A stretch of DNA of 64,000 nucleotides from Streptomyces canus (GTDB lineage: Bacteria; Actinomycetota; Actinomycetes; Streptomycetales; Streptomycetaceae), in assembly GCF_041435015.1 (NCBI RefSeq), contig NZ_CP107989.1:7068001-7132000 (forward strand), given 5' to 3'. Under the pieces are notes generated by a model. That model had not been told where the DNA came from. It made no database searches and saw only the letters and a program-made list of their open reading frames with translations. Shown here one piece after another: positions 16,761 through 27,543 of this stretch. A program made the translations under genes and the position numbers. Position 1 is the stretch's first letter; every line of letters starts with the position of its first letter.

Positions 16761-17396
16761 TCACGTTTTGGTGTAAGAGAACCACTTGCCGGTCAGGGCC
16801 GGGCCGAGCAGCTCCAGGTGCGAGACCGTCAACGCGCGCATGGCCTCCAGACTGAACTCCCCGTCGGTCAGCCACTGCCGTTCCGTCACCCGCATCACAC
16901 CGCTGAAGACGGCCACCAGCAGTCTGGGTCGCGGGTCGGTGGCCGCGTCGAGGCCCTCGCGTTCGGCGAGCACACGCGTGAGCACCTCCTCGACCTCCGC
17001 CGAGCGCCGCAGATGGGCGGCGAGCAGGACGGGTGTCGACTCGATCACCCGGTACATGGCCAGGAAGCGCGCCACCGGCACGACCGACTCGACGACCTCG
17101 TGCAGCGTGTCCCAGCCCTCCAGTACGGCCTGGCGCAGCGCCTCCAGCGGGGGTTCGTGCGACGGACGCGCGCGTACGGCGTCGACGAAGCGCGTCACCG
17201 TCATCTCGTCGAGCGCCAGCGCCGCGTCCTCCTTGCCGGCGAAGTACCGGAAGAAGGTGCGCTGCGAGACCCCGACGGCGTCGGCGATGTCGTCGACGGT
17301 CGTCCGCTCGTAGCCCTCGGTGGTGAAGAGCTCGATGGCGACCCGCAGCAGTGCCTCTCGGGTGCGCTGCTTCTTGCGTTCGCGCAGAGTTTCCAT
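16761..17396 (-). CDS. TetR family regulator of the divergent efflux pump
   Basis: Repressor of 211 residues with a TetR helix-turn-helix at about 10-55 (REALLRVAIELFTTEGYERT, VDDIADAVGVSQRTFFRYFA). It diverges from an EmrB/QacA-type efflux gene across 67 bp, the common layout of a drug-responsive repressor and its target. A promoter read on the minus strand (TTGACA, 18 bp, TAACTG) ends 6 bases before the ATG, so the mRNA is probably leaderless. Confidence 0.93.
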   Translation of the reverse strand: METLRERKKQRTREALLRVAIELFTTEGYERTTVDDIADAVGVSQRTFFRYFAGKEDAALALDEMTVTRFVDAVRARPSHEPPLEALRQAVLEGWDTLHEVVESVVPVARFLAMYRVIESTPVLLAAHLRRSAEVEEVLTRVLAEREGLDAATDPRPRLLVAVFSGVMRVTERQWLTDGEFSLEAMRALTVSHLELLGPALTGKWFSYTKT

Positions 17397-17399
17397 TGG

Positions 17400-17455
17400 T
17401 GTCAGTTACCGACTTGTGAATTGGTTTGTCAATTGTCAGTGGCTGTCACTAGCCT
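17400..17455. promoter_or_regulatory. Overlapping divergent leaderless promoters with four TGTCA boxes
   Basis: TGTCA occurs at 17400-17404, 17427-17431, 17434-17438 and 17444-17448. On the plus strand TTGTCA (17426-17431), 18 bp and TAGCCT (17450-17455) give a start at about 17462, next to the ATG at 17464. On the minus strand TTGACA (17432-17427), 18 bp and TAACTG (17408-17403) lead to the TetR ATG at 17396. The -35 boxes overlap, so one repressor could close both promoters. Confidence 0.65.
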
Positions 17456-17463
17456 CGAACACT

Positions 17464-19083
17464 ATGACTAGTCAGACCACCATCGATACGACGGGGCCGG
17501 AGGACAGGGCGTCACAGTCCCCGTCGGATCAGCCGCCCGCCGCGGGCCTGCGCGGCCACCCGTGGCTCACCCTTCTGACCGTGGCCGTCGGCGTCATGAT
17601 GGTGGCCCTCGACGGCACCATCGTGGCCATCGCCAACCCGGCCATCCAGGCCGACCTCAAGGCGAGCTTCGCGGACGTCCAGTGGATCACCAACGGCTAC
17701 TTCCTCGCGCTGGCGGTCGCCCTGATCACCGCGGGAAAGCTCGGTGACCGCTTCGGTCACCGCCAGACCTTCCTGATCGGTGTCGTCGGCTTCGCCGCCG
17801 CCTCGGGTGCGATCGGACTGTCCAGCAGCATCGCCGCGGTCGTCACCTTCCGCGTCCTCCAGGGACTGTTCGGCGCCCTGCTGATGCCGGCCGCGCTCGG
17901 TCTGCTGCGGGCCACCTTCCCGGCCGAGAAGCTCAACATGGCCATCGGCATCTGGGGCATGGTCATCGGCGCCTCCACCGCCGGCGGCCCGATCCTCGGC
18001 GGTGTCCTCGTCGAGCACGTCAACTGGCAGTCGGTGTTCTTCATCAACGTGCCGGTGGGTGTCCTCGCCCTCGTCCTCGGCGTGCTGATCCTGCTCGACC
18101 ACCGCGCCGAGAACGCCCCGCGCTCCTTCGACATCCTGGGCATAGCCCTGCTGTCCGCCGCCATGTTCTGCCTGGTGTGGGCGCTCATCAAGGCCCCGAC
18201 CTGGGGCTGGGGCGACGGACTGACCTGGACCTTCATCGCCGTGTCCCTCGTGGGGTTCCTCCTGTTCGCCGTCTGGGAGACGAAGGTCAAGGAGCCGCTG
18301 ATCCCGCTCGCGCTGTTCCGCTCGGTGGCGCTGTCGGCGGGTGTGGTCCTCATGGTCCTGATGGCGATCGCGTTCATGGGCGGCCTGTTCTTCGTGACCT
18401 TCTATCTGCAGAACGTGCACGGGATGAGCCCGATCGACGCCGGTCTCCACCTGCTCCCGCTGACCGGGATGATGATCGTGGGCTCCCCGCTCGCGGGCGC
18501 CATGATCACCAAGCTCGGCCCGCGGGTGCCCCTGGCCGGCGGCATGGCGTCCGTCGCGATCGCCATGTTCGGGATGTCCACGCTGGAGACGGACACCGGC
18601 AGCGCCGTGATGTCGCTCTGGTTCGCCCTGCTGGGTCTCGGCCTCGCACCCGTGATGGTGGGCGCCACCGAGGTCATCGTGGGCAACGCGCCGATGGAGC
18701 TCTCCGGTGTGGCCGGCGGTCTCCAGCAGGCCGCGATGCAGATCGGCGGCAGCCTCGGTACGGCCGTCCTCGGCGCCGTGATGGCCTCCAAGGTGGACGG
18801 CGACCTCGCGGCCAACTGGAACGGCGCGGGTCTCCCGGCGCTCACGCCGGCTCAGCTGGACCAGGCGTCCGAGGCGGTCCAGGTGGGCGTGCCCCCGGTC
18901 GCCAAGGGGACCCCGGAGGCGATCGTCGCGAAGATCACCGACGTCGCCCATGACACCTTCATCTCCGGCATGAGCCTGGCGTCCCTGGTCGCCGCGGGGG
19001 TCGCGGTGGTGGCGGTGTTCGTCGCCCTGCTCACCAAGCGCGGCGCGAACGCGGAGGCGGGCGCGGGTGTGGGGCACATCTGA
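17464..19083 (+). CDS. MFS drug efflux transporter, DHA2 (14-TMS) family
   Basis: Proton-driven exporter of 539 residues. Motif C-like and motif A regions are visible (LDGTIVAIANPAIQ, GKLGDRFGHRQTF) and the hydrophobic pattern fits 14 membrane segments, as in EmrB and QacA. The N-terminus up to residue 35 is hydrophilic and cytoplasmic. The divergent TetR gene is the likely repressor. The substrate cannot be read from sequence. The ATG at 17464 was chosen because it sits at the predicted transcription start. Confidence 0.94.
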   Translation: MTSQTTIDTTGPEDRASQSPSDQPPAAGLRGHPWLTLLTVAVGVMMVALDGTIVAIANPAIQADLKASFADVQWITNGYFLALAVALITAGKLGDRFGHRQTFLIGVVGFAAASGAIGLSSSIAAVVTFRVLQGLFGALLMPAALGLLRATFPAEKLNMAIGIWGMVIGASTAGGPILGGVLVEHVNWQSVFFINVPVGVLALVLGVLILLDHRAENAPRSFDILGIALLSAAMFCLVWALIKAPTWGWGDGLTWTFIAVSLVGFLLFAVWETKVKEPLIPLALFRSVALSAGVVLMVLMAIAFMGGLFFVTFYLQNVHGMSPIDAGLHLLPLTGMMIVGSPLAGAMITKLGPRVPLAGGMASVAIAMFGMSTLETDTGSAVMSLWFALLGLGLAPVMVGATEVIVGNAPMELSGVAGGLQQAAMQIGGSLGTAVLGAVMASKVDGDLAANWNGAGLPALTPAQLDQASEAVQVGVPPVAKGTPEAIVAKITDVAHDTFISGMSLASLVAAGVAVVAVFVALLTKRGANAEAGAGVGHI

Positions 19084-19190
19084 CGCCTGATCCGGCACCT
19101 GACGGGACGTCAGTGTTCTTCGCCTATCAGGGTGAAGAGGCTAAAGATTTCTCGCCCTCGGTACGCGCCGCAGGTCACAGTAAGTCAAGC

Positions 19191-19222
19191 CCTCCGCACG
19201 GCACGCTCGTGCGATGCGGAGG
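19191..19222 (+). terminator. Strong hairpin downstream of the efflux gene
   Basis: An 8-bp outer stem CCTCCGCA/TGCGGAGG (19191-19198/19215-19222) encloses an inner GCACG/CGTGC stem. It lies 108 bp after the efflux stop and 136 bp before the next start, so it could end the efflux transcript or shape the leader of the small membrane protein gene. The remaining bases between 19084 and 19357 show no gene. Confidence 0.5.
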
Positions 19223-19357
19223 ACGGACGGCGCTGCGGCGCGCTGCCGGAGGGGGGCGGCGCGCCGCAAGGCCGGAGGATTAACCGCCGAGACCGGGGTA
19301 CTCGCATCGTTGAACCCGAGACGAACCCAACCAACCAAGGGTGTCAGGGAGTTGATG

Positions 19358-19666
19358 ATGGCGGGCTTCGGACACGGAACGCGCAGGTACCCCCGATCAC
19401 GTGGCCGGACGTGGTCACGGACCGGGCCGGATCGCGCGACGCTCGGAATCATCGGAGTCATCTGCGCGATCGCGGGATTCTTCGTGCTGGGGATCATCCT
19501 CGGCCCCGTGGCGATCGTCTGCGGCTGGCTCGCCATGGGCCGCACCTGGTCGGGCGGCAACCGTGCCTGGCCTGCTCTGGTCGCCTTCGTACTGGGCGCC
19601 ATCGACACGCTCCTGGCGATCATCTGGCTCGTCGGAGCGGCCACCCCGGGCAGCGGGTTGTTCTGA
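19358..19666 (+). CDS. Small DUF4190-like membrane protein
   Basis: Protein of 102 residues with a basic N-terminus (TRRYPRSRGRTWSRTGPDRA) and two membrane helices, ATLGIIGVICAIAGFFVLGI onward and WPALVAFVLGAIDTLLAIIW. The short polar turn between them contains MGRTWSGGNRA. This matches the DUF4190 pattern of small actinobacterial membrane proteins of unknown function. AGGGAG at 19346-19351 favours ATG 19358, although ATG 19355 is also possible. It ends just before a strong terminator. Confidence 0.75.
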   Translation: MAGFGHGTRRYPRSRGRTWSRTGPDRATLGIIGVICAIAGFFVLGIILGPVAIVCGWLAMGRTWSGGNRAWPALVAFVLGAIDTLLAIIWLVGAATPGSGLF

Positions 19667-19685
19667 CCCGGGGCGCGTGAGGGAA

Positions 19686-19713
19686 GGGCCCCCGGTGGGA
19701 CGACCGGGGGCCC
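19686..19713 (+). terminator. Terminator after the small membrane protein gene
   Basis: Perfect 11-bp stem GGGCCCCCGGT/ACCGGGGGCCC (19686-19696/19703-19713) with a 6-nt loop, 20 bp after the stop. Confidence 0.85.
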
Positions 19714-19745
19714 GCCCATGCCCGTGTCCGGCCGGATGGCCTGCA

Positions 19746-19771
19746 CAGGGCCGCGACCTCCGCCCGCAGGG
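19746..19771. repeat. Displaced copy of the potassium-channel 3' end
   Basis: These 26 bases match 19939-19964, inside the channel's last codons, at 25 of 26 positions in the same orientation. Both copies can be read as RAEVAAL on the minus strand. The copy lies in the 201-bp non-coding stretch (19714-19914) downstream of the channel stop. It looks like a remnant of a partial duplication. Confidence 0.6.
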
Positions 19772-19914
19772 GCGCCCTGCCCCTCCGCCTGTAGGGGGAT
19801 CGTCCTCGGCCTCGTCGTGGGCGTCCGCGACTGGCTCGCCCCGGGGCCACCCGGTCGGTTGGTCAGCGCGTCCGGTCCGCTCCGGTCGTCCCGTTCGGGC
19901 CGGTCCAGGCCCCG

Positions 19915-20652
19915 TCAGCCGCCGACGGACGTCTTCCGCAGGGCCGCGACCTCCGCGCGCAGGGCCCGTACTTCCTCCGTCAGGGCCTGGATCGCCTCCG
20001 TCTGCCGGCGTTCCTCCACGTCGTCCTTCTCGAACCGCTCGATGAACCACGCGGCGATGTTCGCGGTCACCACACCGAGCAGGGCGATCCCGGAGAGCAT
20101 CAGCCCGACCGCGACCATCCGGCCCAGTCCGGTGGTCGGGGCGTGGTCGCCGTAGCCCACGGTCGTCATGGTCGTGAAGGACCACCACACCGCGTCACCC
20201 AACGTGCGGATGTTCCCGTTCGGCGCGTCCCGTTCCACCGAGAGCACCGCCAGCGACCCGAACATCAGCAGTCCCACGACCGCCCCGGCCACATACGTCG
20301 TCACCCGGATCTGCGAGGTCATCCGCGCCCGCTGTCCCACCAGCAGCAGGGTGGAGACCAGCCGCAGCAGCCGCAGCGGCTGTATGAGCGGCACCACCAC
20401 GGCACACAGGTCCATCCAGTGCTGCCGTACGAATGCGCGCCGCTCCCGCGCGAGCGACAACCGCACGAGGTAGTCGACGGCGAAGACCCCCCACACCACC
20501 CACTCGACCACCGTGCACACCGCCGTCAACGACCGTCCCGCCGAGGTGTCCACGATCGGCACGGCATAGGCCACGGCGAACAGCACCGCGAGCGCCAGAA
20601 GGGGCCGCTGGGTGTGCTGTTCCCAACGGACCTGCGCTGACTGTTCCTTCAT
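19915..20652 (-). CDS. Voltage-gated-like potassium channel subunit
   Basis: Membrane K+ channel of 245 residues. Six hydrophobic segments can be placed: S1 about 17-33, S2 about 42-66, S3 about 79-95, a mildly basic S4-like stretch (RLLRL, GQRARMTSQIR) at 93-116, S5 about 118-138 and S6 about 175-202. The selectivity filter TTVGYGD is at residues 163-169. The C-terminal tail (about 205-240) is a coiled coil, EAIQALTEEVRALRAEVAAL, likely for tetramer assembly. S4 has few regular arginines, so strong voltage gating is doubtful. ATG 20652 was chosen. Confidence 0.92.
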   Translation of the reverse strand: MKEQSAQVRWEQHTQRPLLALAVLFAVAYAVPIVDTSAGRSLTAVCTVVEWVVWGVFAVDYLVRLSLARERRAFVRQHWMDLCAVVVPLIQPLRLLRLVSTLLLVGQRARMTSQIRVTTYVAGAVVGLLMFGSLAVLSVERDAPNGNIRTLGDAVWWSFTTMTTVGYGDHAPTTGLGRMVAVGLMLSGIALLGVVTANIAAWFIERFEKDDVEERRQTEAIQALTEEVRALRAEVAALRKTSVGG

Positions 20653-20675
20653 GACCGCATCGTAAGGAAACGGTA

Positions 20676-20706
20676 AAGGGCGGTGGAGCACAGCTCCACC
20701 GCCCTT
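20676..20706 (-). terminator. Intrinsic terminator of aceE
   Basis: Perfect 14-bp stem AAGGGCGGTGGAGC/GCTCCACCGCCCTT (20676-20689/20693-20706) with a 3-nt loop, 25 bp after the aceE stop. On the transcript it is followed by a T-rich run. It also separates aceE from the channel gene start. Confidence 0.92.
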
Positions 20707-20731
20707 CGTCCGTTCCGGCCGGGCGCAGCGG

Positions 20732-23464
<2,733 letters not shown>

Positions 23465-23807
23465 GCTGTTCCTTACCTGTCAGAGGGCCGTATTTCTGTA
23501 TGCCTGCACCGCTCCCCATCGTGTACCTCGGGGGGCCAAACGTCATCTCTACTCCGTGGTAACCCGGTGCTCCGCGCCCGGGTATGGTTCCCAAACACGC
23601 AAAGAGGGCAGAAAGGTGTGGCATGTGTCACGACGTGACCGCGATGATGTGCCTGGAGTTGCGTCGACACGTTCCGGAACGTCACCGTTTCGGCGGTCTG
23701 AAACGCCGGGTACTTGCGCGATCCGCCCCGCCCGTGTGGACTACGGCCAATGCTTCGCGCACGCGCGTGGCTGAGACCATCATCAAGACATGATCAGGAG
23801 GCAACCC
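23465..23807. other. 343-bp divergent intergenic region between aceE and DUF3052
   Basis: Holds the promoters of aceE (minus) and DUF3052-ahpE (plus). No defined promoter boxes stand out. A reading frame from ATG 23626 to TGA 23793 (55 codons, beginning MCHDVTAMMCLELRRHVPER) has an AAAGG-like site before it and ends in ATGA, overlapping an alternative DUF3052 start at 23790. Its third-position GC content is clearly below that of the neighbouring genes, so I do not call it a gene. Confidence 0.5.
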
Positions 23808-24239
23808 GTGAGCGCGACCGCGGACCACGCGGAGACGAGCCCTGCCGTGAGGCTGGGGTTCCAGCCCGAGCAGGTGGTCCAGGAGATCGGCTACGACGAC
23901 GACGTAGACCAGGAACTCCGCGAGGCCATCGAGCAAGTCATCGGCAGCGACCTTGTGGACGAGGATTACGACGACGTCGCCGATGCCGTGGTGCTCTGGT
24001 TCCGTGACGAGGACGGCGACCTGACCGATGTGCTGGTGGACGCCACCACGTACATCGAGGAGGGCGGCTCGATCCTGCTGCTGACGCCGAAGACCGGCCG
24101 GGACGGCTACGTGGAGCCGAGCGACATCTCCGAAGCCGCGACGACGGCAGGCCTGTCCGCCTCCAAGAGCGTCAGTGTGGGCAAGGACTGGAGCGGCAGC
24201 CGGCTGGTGACGCCCAAGGCGGCCAAGTCCAAGAAGTAG
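23808..24239 (+). CDS. DUF3052 family protein
   Basis: Small acidic cytoplasmic protein of 143 residues, unknown function. The family core is visible: LGFQPEQVVQEIGYDDDVDQ, a segment rich in Asp/Glu around DLVDEDYDDVADAVVLWFRD, then DVLVDATTYIEEGGSILLLT and a lysine-rich end. The GTG start has an ideal AGGAGG site 6 bp upstream; an ATG at 23790 would add six residues. It always seems to sit between aceE and ahpE (Mtb Rv2239c, from memory), which suggests a role near pyruvate dehydrogenase or redox balance, unproven. Confidence 0.9.
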   Translation: MSATADHAETSPAVRLGFQPEQVVQEIGYDDDVDQELREAIEQVIGSDLVDEDYDDVADAVVLWFRDEDGDLTDVLVDATTYIEEGGSILLLTPKTGRDGYVEPSDISEAATTAGLSASKSVSVGKDWSGSRLVTPKAAKSKK

Positions 24240-24250
24240 CCCTGTGGGAC

Positions 24251-24279
24251 CGGACGGGCCGGCGCGACCGGCCCGTCCG
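24251..24279 (+). terminator. Terminator between DUF3052 and ahpE
   Basis: Perfect 12-bp stem CGGACGGGCCGG/CCGGCCCGTCCG (24251-24262/24268-24279) with a 5-nt loop, starting 11 bp after the DUF3052 stop. Confidence 0.85.
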
Positions 24280-24349
24280 CATACCCGTGGTGATCGCTGC
24301 GTAGGGTGGTTGCGTCACTCGAACAGCCTCCCGAAGGGACATCCACGCG

Positions 24350-24808
24350 ATGGCGATCCAGGTCGGCGAAAAGGCCCCCGACTTCGAGCTCAAGGACAAC
24401 CACGGCCGGGCCGTGAAGCTGTCCGACTTCCGCGGCAGCAAGAACGTCGTGCTGCTCTTCTACCCCTTCGCCTTCACCGGCGTGTGCACCGGTGAGCTGT
24501 GCGAGCTGCGTGACAACCTGCCGCAGTTCTCCGACCGCGACACCCAGCTGCTCGCCGTCTCCAACGACTCCATCCACACCCTGCGCGTCTTCGCCGAGCA
24601 GGAGGGCCTGGAGTATCCGCTGCTGAGCGACTTCTGGCCGCACGGCGAGGTATCCCGCGCCTACGGTGTCTTCGCCGAGGACAAGGGCTGCGCGGTGCGC
24701 GGCACCTTCGTCATCGACAAGGAGGGCGTGGTCCGCTGGACCGTCGTCAACGCCCTGCCGGACGCCCGTGACCTGAACGAGTACGTGAAGGCGCTCGACA
24801 CCCTGTGA
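24350..24808 (+). CDS. ahpE: AhpE-type peroxiredoxin
   Basis: Thiol peroxidase that reduces hydrogen peroxide, organic peroxides and peroxynitrite. The 152 residues show the peroxidatic cysteine in [19 protein letters not shown]; a second cysteine five residues later is a possible resolving residue. The ends match the AhpE/Bcp class ([33 protein letters not shown]). The start is ATG 24350. It sits directly before the Ter stress genes, which fits an oxidative or envelope stress setting. Confidence 0.93.
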   Translation: MAIQVGEKAPDFELKDNHGRAVKLSDFRGSKNVVLLFYPFAFTGVCTGELCELRDNLPQFSDRDTQLLAVSNDSIHTLRVFAEQEGLEYPLLSDFWPHGEVSRAYGVFAEDKGCAVRGTFVIDKEGVVRWTVVNALPDARDLNEYVKALDTL

Positions 24809-24836
24809 TTGTTCGCCTCCAGGGACTGCGTGGTCC

Positions 24837-24869
24837 GGGAACCCGTCACTAGGATCGAATCGTTGATCC
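24837..24869 (+). promoter_or_regulatory. Candidate stress-sigma promoter before the first terD
   Basis: GGGAAC at 24837-24842 and CGTT at 24861-24864 are 18 bases apart, close to but not exactly the SigR-type ECF pattern (GGAAT, about 18 bp, GTT). A housekeeping-like TAGGAT (24850-24855) lies between them. A GGATC/GATCC inverted repeat overlaps (24852-24869). Either polymerase form could be used. Transcription would start 35-45 bp before the terD GTG. Confidence 0.4.
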
Positions 24870-24904
24870 GGCAGCATCTCAACCAGCAAACCTATGGAGG
24901 ACTC

Positions 24905-25480
24905 GTGGGAGTCAGCCTCAGCAAGGGCGGCAACGTATCGCTGACCAAGGAGGCCCCCGGCCTGACCGCGGTCATCGTGGGTCTGGGGTGGGACGTCCGC
25001 ACCACGACCGGCACCGACTTCGACCTGGACGCCAGCGCACTGCTGCTGAACTCGGCAGGCAAGGTCGCCAGCGACGCCAACTTCGTCTTCTTCAACAACC
25101 TCAAGAGCGCGGACGGCTCGGTCGAGCACACCGGCGACAACATCACCGGTGAGGGCGAGGGCGACGACGAGCAGATCAAGGTCAACCTCGCCGCGGTCCC
25201 GGCCGACGTCGACAAGATCGTCTTCCCGGTCTCGATCTACGACGCCGAGAACCGCCAGCAGTCCTTCGGCCAGGTGCGCAACGCGTTCATCCGCGTCGTG
25301 AACCAGGCCGGCGAGGCGGAGATCGCCCGCTACGACCTCTCCGAGGACGCCTCCACCGAGACCGCCATGGTCTTCGGCGAGCTCTACCGCAACGGCGCGG
25401 AGTGGAAGTTCCGCGCCATCGGCCAGGGCTACGCCTCGGGCCTGCGCGGGATCGCCCAGGACTTCGGCGTCAACGTCTAG
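24905..25480 (+). CDS. terD: TerD family stress protein (copy 1)
   Basis: Cytoplasmic calcium-binding protein of the tellurium-resistance family, 191 residues. The two acidic Ca2+ motifs are visible: [11 protein letters not shown] with NFVFFNN, and [15 protein letters not shown]. The C-terminus reads [20 protein letters not shown], as in other TerD proteins. The GTG start has a GGAGG site. It is a close paralogue of the next gene, with almost the same motifs throughout, so tandem duplication is likely. Ter proteins protect against tellurite, membrane damage and phage in other bacteria. The trigger here is unknown. Confidence 0.96.
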   Translation: MGVSLSKGGNVSLTKEAPGLTAVIVGLGWDVRTTTGTDFDLDASALLLNSAGKVASDANFVFFNNLKSADGSVEHTGDNITGEGEGDDEQIKVNLAAVPADVDKIVFPVSIYDAENRQQSFGQVRNAFIRVVNQAGEAEIARYDLSEDASTETAMVFGELYRNGAEWKFRAIGQGYASGLRGIAQDFGVNV

Positions 25481-25525
25481 GAGCTGTCCACCGGGCGGGC
25501 CCTCGGACCGGCCCCGGCTCTCTTC

Positions 25526-25560
25526 GTCCGGCGCCGCACGGTTTGCGTGCGGCGCCGGAC
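25526..25560 (+). terminator. Hairpin between the two terD copies
   Basis: Perfect 15-bp stem (GTCCGGCGCCGCACG at 25526-25540, complement at 25546-25560) with a 5-nt loop GTTTG. It lies 46 bp after copy 1 and 46 bp before copy 2, so it either ends the first transcript or attenuates read-through. Confidence 0.85.
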
Positions 25561-25605
25561 GTGCAGGAACAGCACAGAAACACACTCTCGGGGAGGGAAC
25601 AGCAC

Positions 25606-26181
25606 ATGGGCGTCACGCTCGCCAAGGGAGGGAACGTCTCCCTGTCCAAGGCCGCCCCCAACCTCACCCAGGTGATGGTCGGACTCGGCTGGGACGCGCG
25701 CTCCACCACCGGAGCCGACTTCGACCTCGACGCCAGCGCCCTGATGTGCAGCAGCGGGCGGGTCCTGGGTGACGAGTACTTCGTCTTCTACAACCAGCTC
25801 AAGAGCCCGGACGGCTCGGTCGAGCACACCGGCGACAACCTCACCGGTGAGGGCGAGGGCGACGACGAGTCGATCCTGGTCGACCTCTCCCAGGTGCCGG
25901 ACCGGTGCGACAAGATCGTCTTCCCGGTGTCGATCCACGACGCCGACAACCGCGGCCAGACCTTCGGTCAGGTCAGCAACGCCTTCATCCGCGTGGTCAA
26001 CCAGGCCGATGGCCAGGAACTGGCCCGCTACGACCTCTCCGAGGACGCCTCCACCGAAACCGCGATGATCTTCGGCGAGCTCTACCGCTACCAGGGCGAG
26101 TGGAAGTTCAGGGCGGTGGGGCAGGGCTACGCGTCGGGCCTCAGGGGCATCGCTCTCGACTTCGGAGTCAACGTCTCATAA
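25606..26181 (+). CDS. terD: TerD family stress protein (copy 2)
   Basis: Second TerD paralogue, also 191 residues, with the same Ca2+ motifs ([35 protein letters not shown]) and the same C-terminal [20 protein letters not shown]. It differs mainly in the loop after DASAL, where it has a cysteine and is one residue shorter. The ATG has a GGGAGGG site. It follows a strong hairpin and precedes the TerC-type membrane protein, so it may have its own promoter. The TerC partner next to it supports a membrane-associated Ter complex. Confidence 0.96.
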   Translation: MGVTLAKGGNVSLSKAAPNLTQVMVGLGWDARSTTGADFDLDASALMCSSGRVLGDEYFVFYNQLKSPDGSVEHTGDNLTGEGEGDDESILVDLSQVPDRCDKIVFPVSIHDADNRGQTFGQVSNAFIRVVNQADGQELARYDLSEDASTETAMIFGELYRYQGEWKFRAVGQGYASGLRGIALDFGVNVS

Positions 26182-26306
26182 CGCGATATGAGCAAAAGCC
26201 GGGGCAGGGTGGGGCCTCGAGGGCGCCCGACTACACTTCGCTTCAAAGTTTCGTAAAGCCGAGTGCGGCACGGGGGTCCCCCGTACACGTACGGATTGGG
26301 TAGCCA

Positions 26307-27455
26307 GTGGTTCTCAAAACCTTCGGCTGGTCGTTCGCGGTCACCGCGCTCGGCTTGGTCGCTGCGGTCCTCTACGGGGGGTGGGAGGGCTTCGGTGTCG
26401 TGGCGATCCTCTCCATCCTCGAGATCTCCCTGTCGTTCGACAACGCGGTGGTCAACGCCGGAATCCTGAAGAAGATGAACGCCTTCTGGCAGCGCATCTT
26501 CCTCACGATCGGTGTCCTGATCGCCGTGTTCGGCATGCGGCTGGTCTTCCCCGTCGTGATCGTCGCGATCAGCGCCAAGATGGGGCCCATCGAGGCGGTC
26601 GACCTCGCCCTCAACAACAAGGACCACTACCAGGAGCTGGTCACCGACGCGCACCCGGCGATCGCCGCGTTCGGTGGCATGTTCCTGCTGATGATCTTCC
26701 TGGACTTCATCTTCGAGGACCGGGACATCCAGTGGCTGCGCTGGATCGAGCGGCCGCTGGCCAAGCTCGGCAAGGTCGACATGCTGTCGGTCTGCATCGC
26801 GCTGGTCGTCCTGCTGGTCACCGCGTTCACCTTCGCGACCCACGCCCATCAGCACGGCGGCACGCATGTCGACAAGGCGCAGACCGTCCTGATCTCCGGC
26901 ATCGCGGGTCTGATCACCTACATGGTCGTCGGCGGTCTCTCCGGCTACTTCGAGGACAAGCTCGAAGAGGACGAGGAACGCGAGCACGAGGAGGAGGAAC
27001 AGGCCGAGCGCGAGGGCAAGCCCAAGTCGGCGGTCCTGATGGCCGGCAAGGCCGCCTTCTTCATGTTCCTCTACCTGGAGGTTCTCGACGCCTCGTTCTC
27101 CTTCGACGGCGTGATCGGCGCGTTCGCCATCACCAACGACATCGTCCTGATGGCGCTGGGTCTCGGTATCGGCGCGATGTACGTCCGGTCCCTGACCGTG
27201 TACCTGGTCCGCCAGGGCACCCTCGACGACTACGTCTACCTGGAGCACGGCGCCCACTACGCGATCGGCGCCCTCGCGGTGATCCTCATGGTCACCATCC
27301 AGTACCAGATCCACGAGATCATCACCGGTCTCGTCGGTGTCCTCCTGATCGGCTGGTCCTTCCTGTCCTCCGTGCGCCGCAACAAGGCACTGGCGGCCGC
27401 CGAGGGAAAAGCCGAGGGCTCGGACGAGAAGACTGAGGTCTCGTCCGGGGTGTGA
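26307..27455 (+). CDS. TerC/DUF475 family integral membrane protein
   Basis: Membrane protein of 382 residues with about nine hydrophobic segments. TerC-type motifs sit in membrane segments: ILEISLSFDNAVVNA near the start and EVLDASFSFDGVIGAFAITN in the second half, two inverted-repeat-like acidic sites that could bind a metal ion. Between them is a very acidic cytoplasmic loop (EDKLEEDEEREHEEEEQAER). TerC proteins have been linked to metal export and to forming a complex with TerD (established for relatives). The GTG start gives MVLKTFGWSFAV. It ends before a U-tract terminator. Confidence 0.93.
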   Translation: MVLKTFGWSFAVTALGLVAAVLYGGWEGFGVVAILSILEISLSFDNAVVNAGILKKMNAFWQRIFLTIGVLIAVFGMRLVFPVVIVAISAKMGPIEAVDLALNNKDHYQELVTDAHPAIAAFGGMFLLMIFLDFIFEDRDIQWLRWIERPLAKLGKVDMLSVCIALVVLLVTAFTFATHAHQHGGTHVDKAQTVLISGIAGLITYMVVGGLSGYFEDKLEEDEEREHEEEEQAEREGKPKSAVLMAGKAAFFMFLYLEVLDASFSFDGVIGAFAITNDIVLMALGLGIGAMYVRSLTVYLVRQGTLDDYVYLEHGAHYAIGALAVILMVTIQYQIHEIITGLVGVLLIGWSFLSSVRRNKALAAAEGKAEGSDEKTEVSSGV

Positions 27456-27483
27456 CACCCTTCCCGGTGAGGAACGCTCTGAG

Positions 27484-27510
27484 CGGGGCGGCCGGCCTCC
27501 GGCCGCCCCG
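27484..27510 (+). terminator. Intrinsic terminator after the TerC-type gene
   Basis: Perfect 12-bp stem CGGGGCGGCCGG/CCGGCCGCCCCG (27484-27495/27499-27510) with a 3-nt loop, followed after four bases by TTTT. One of the few classical U-tract terminators in this window. Confidence 0.92.
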
Positions 27511-27543
27511 CCGGTTTTCTCCAAAGTGAACATGGGGGCGGGA

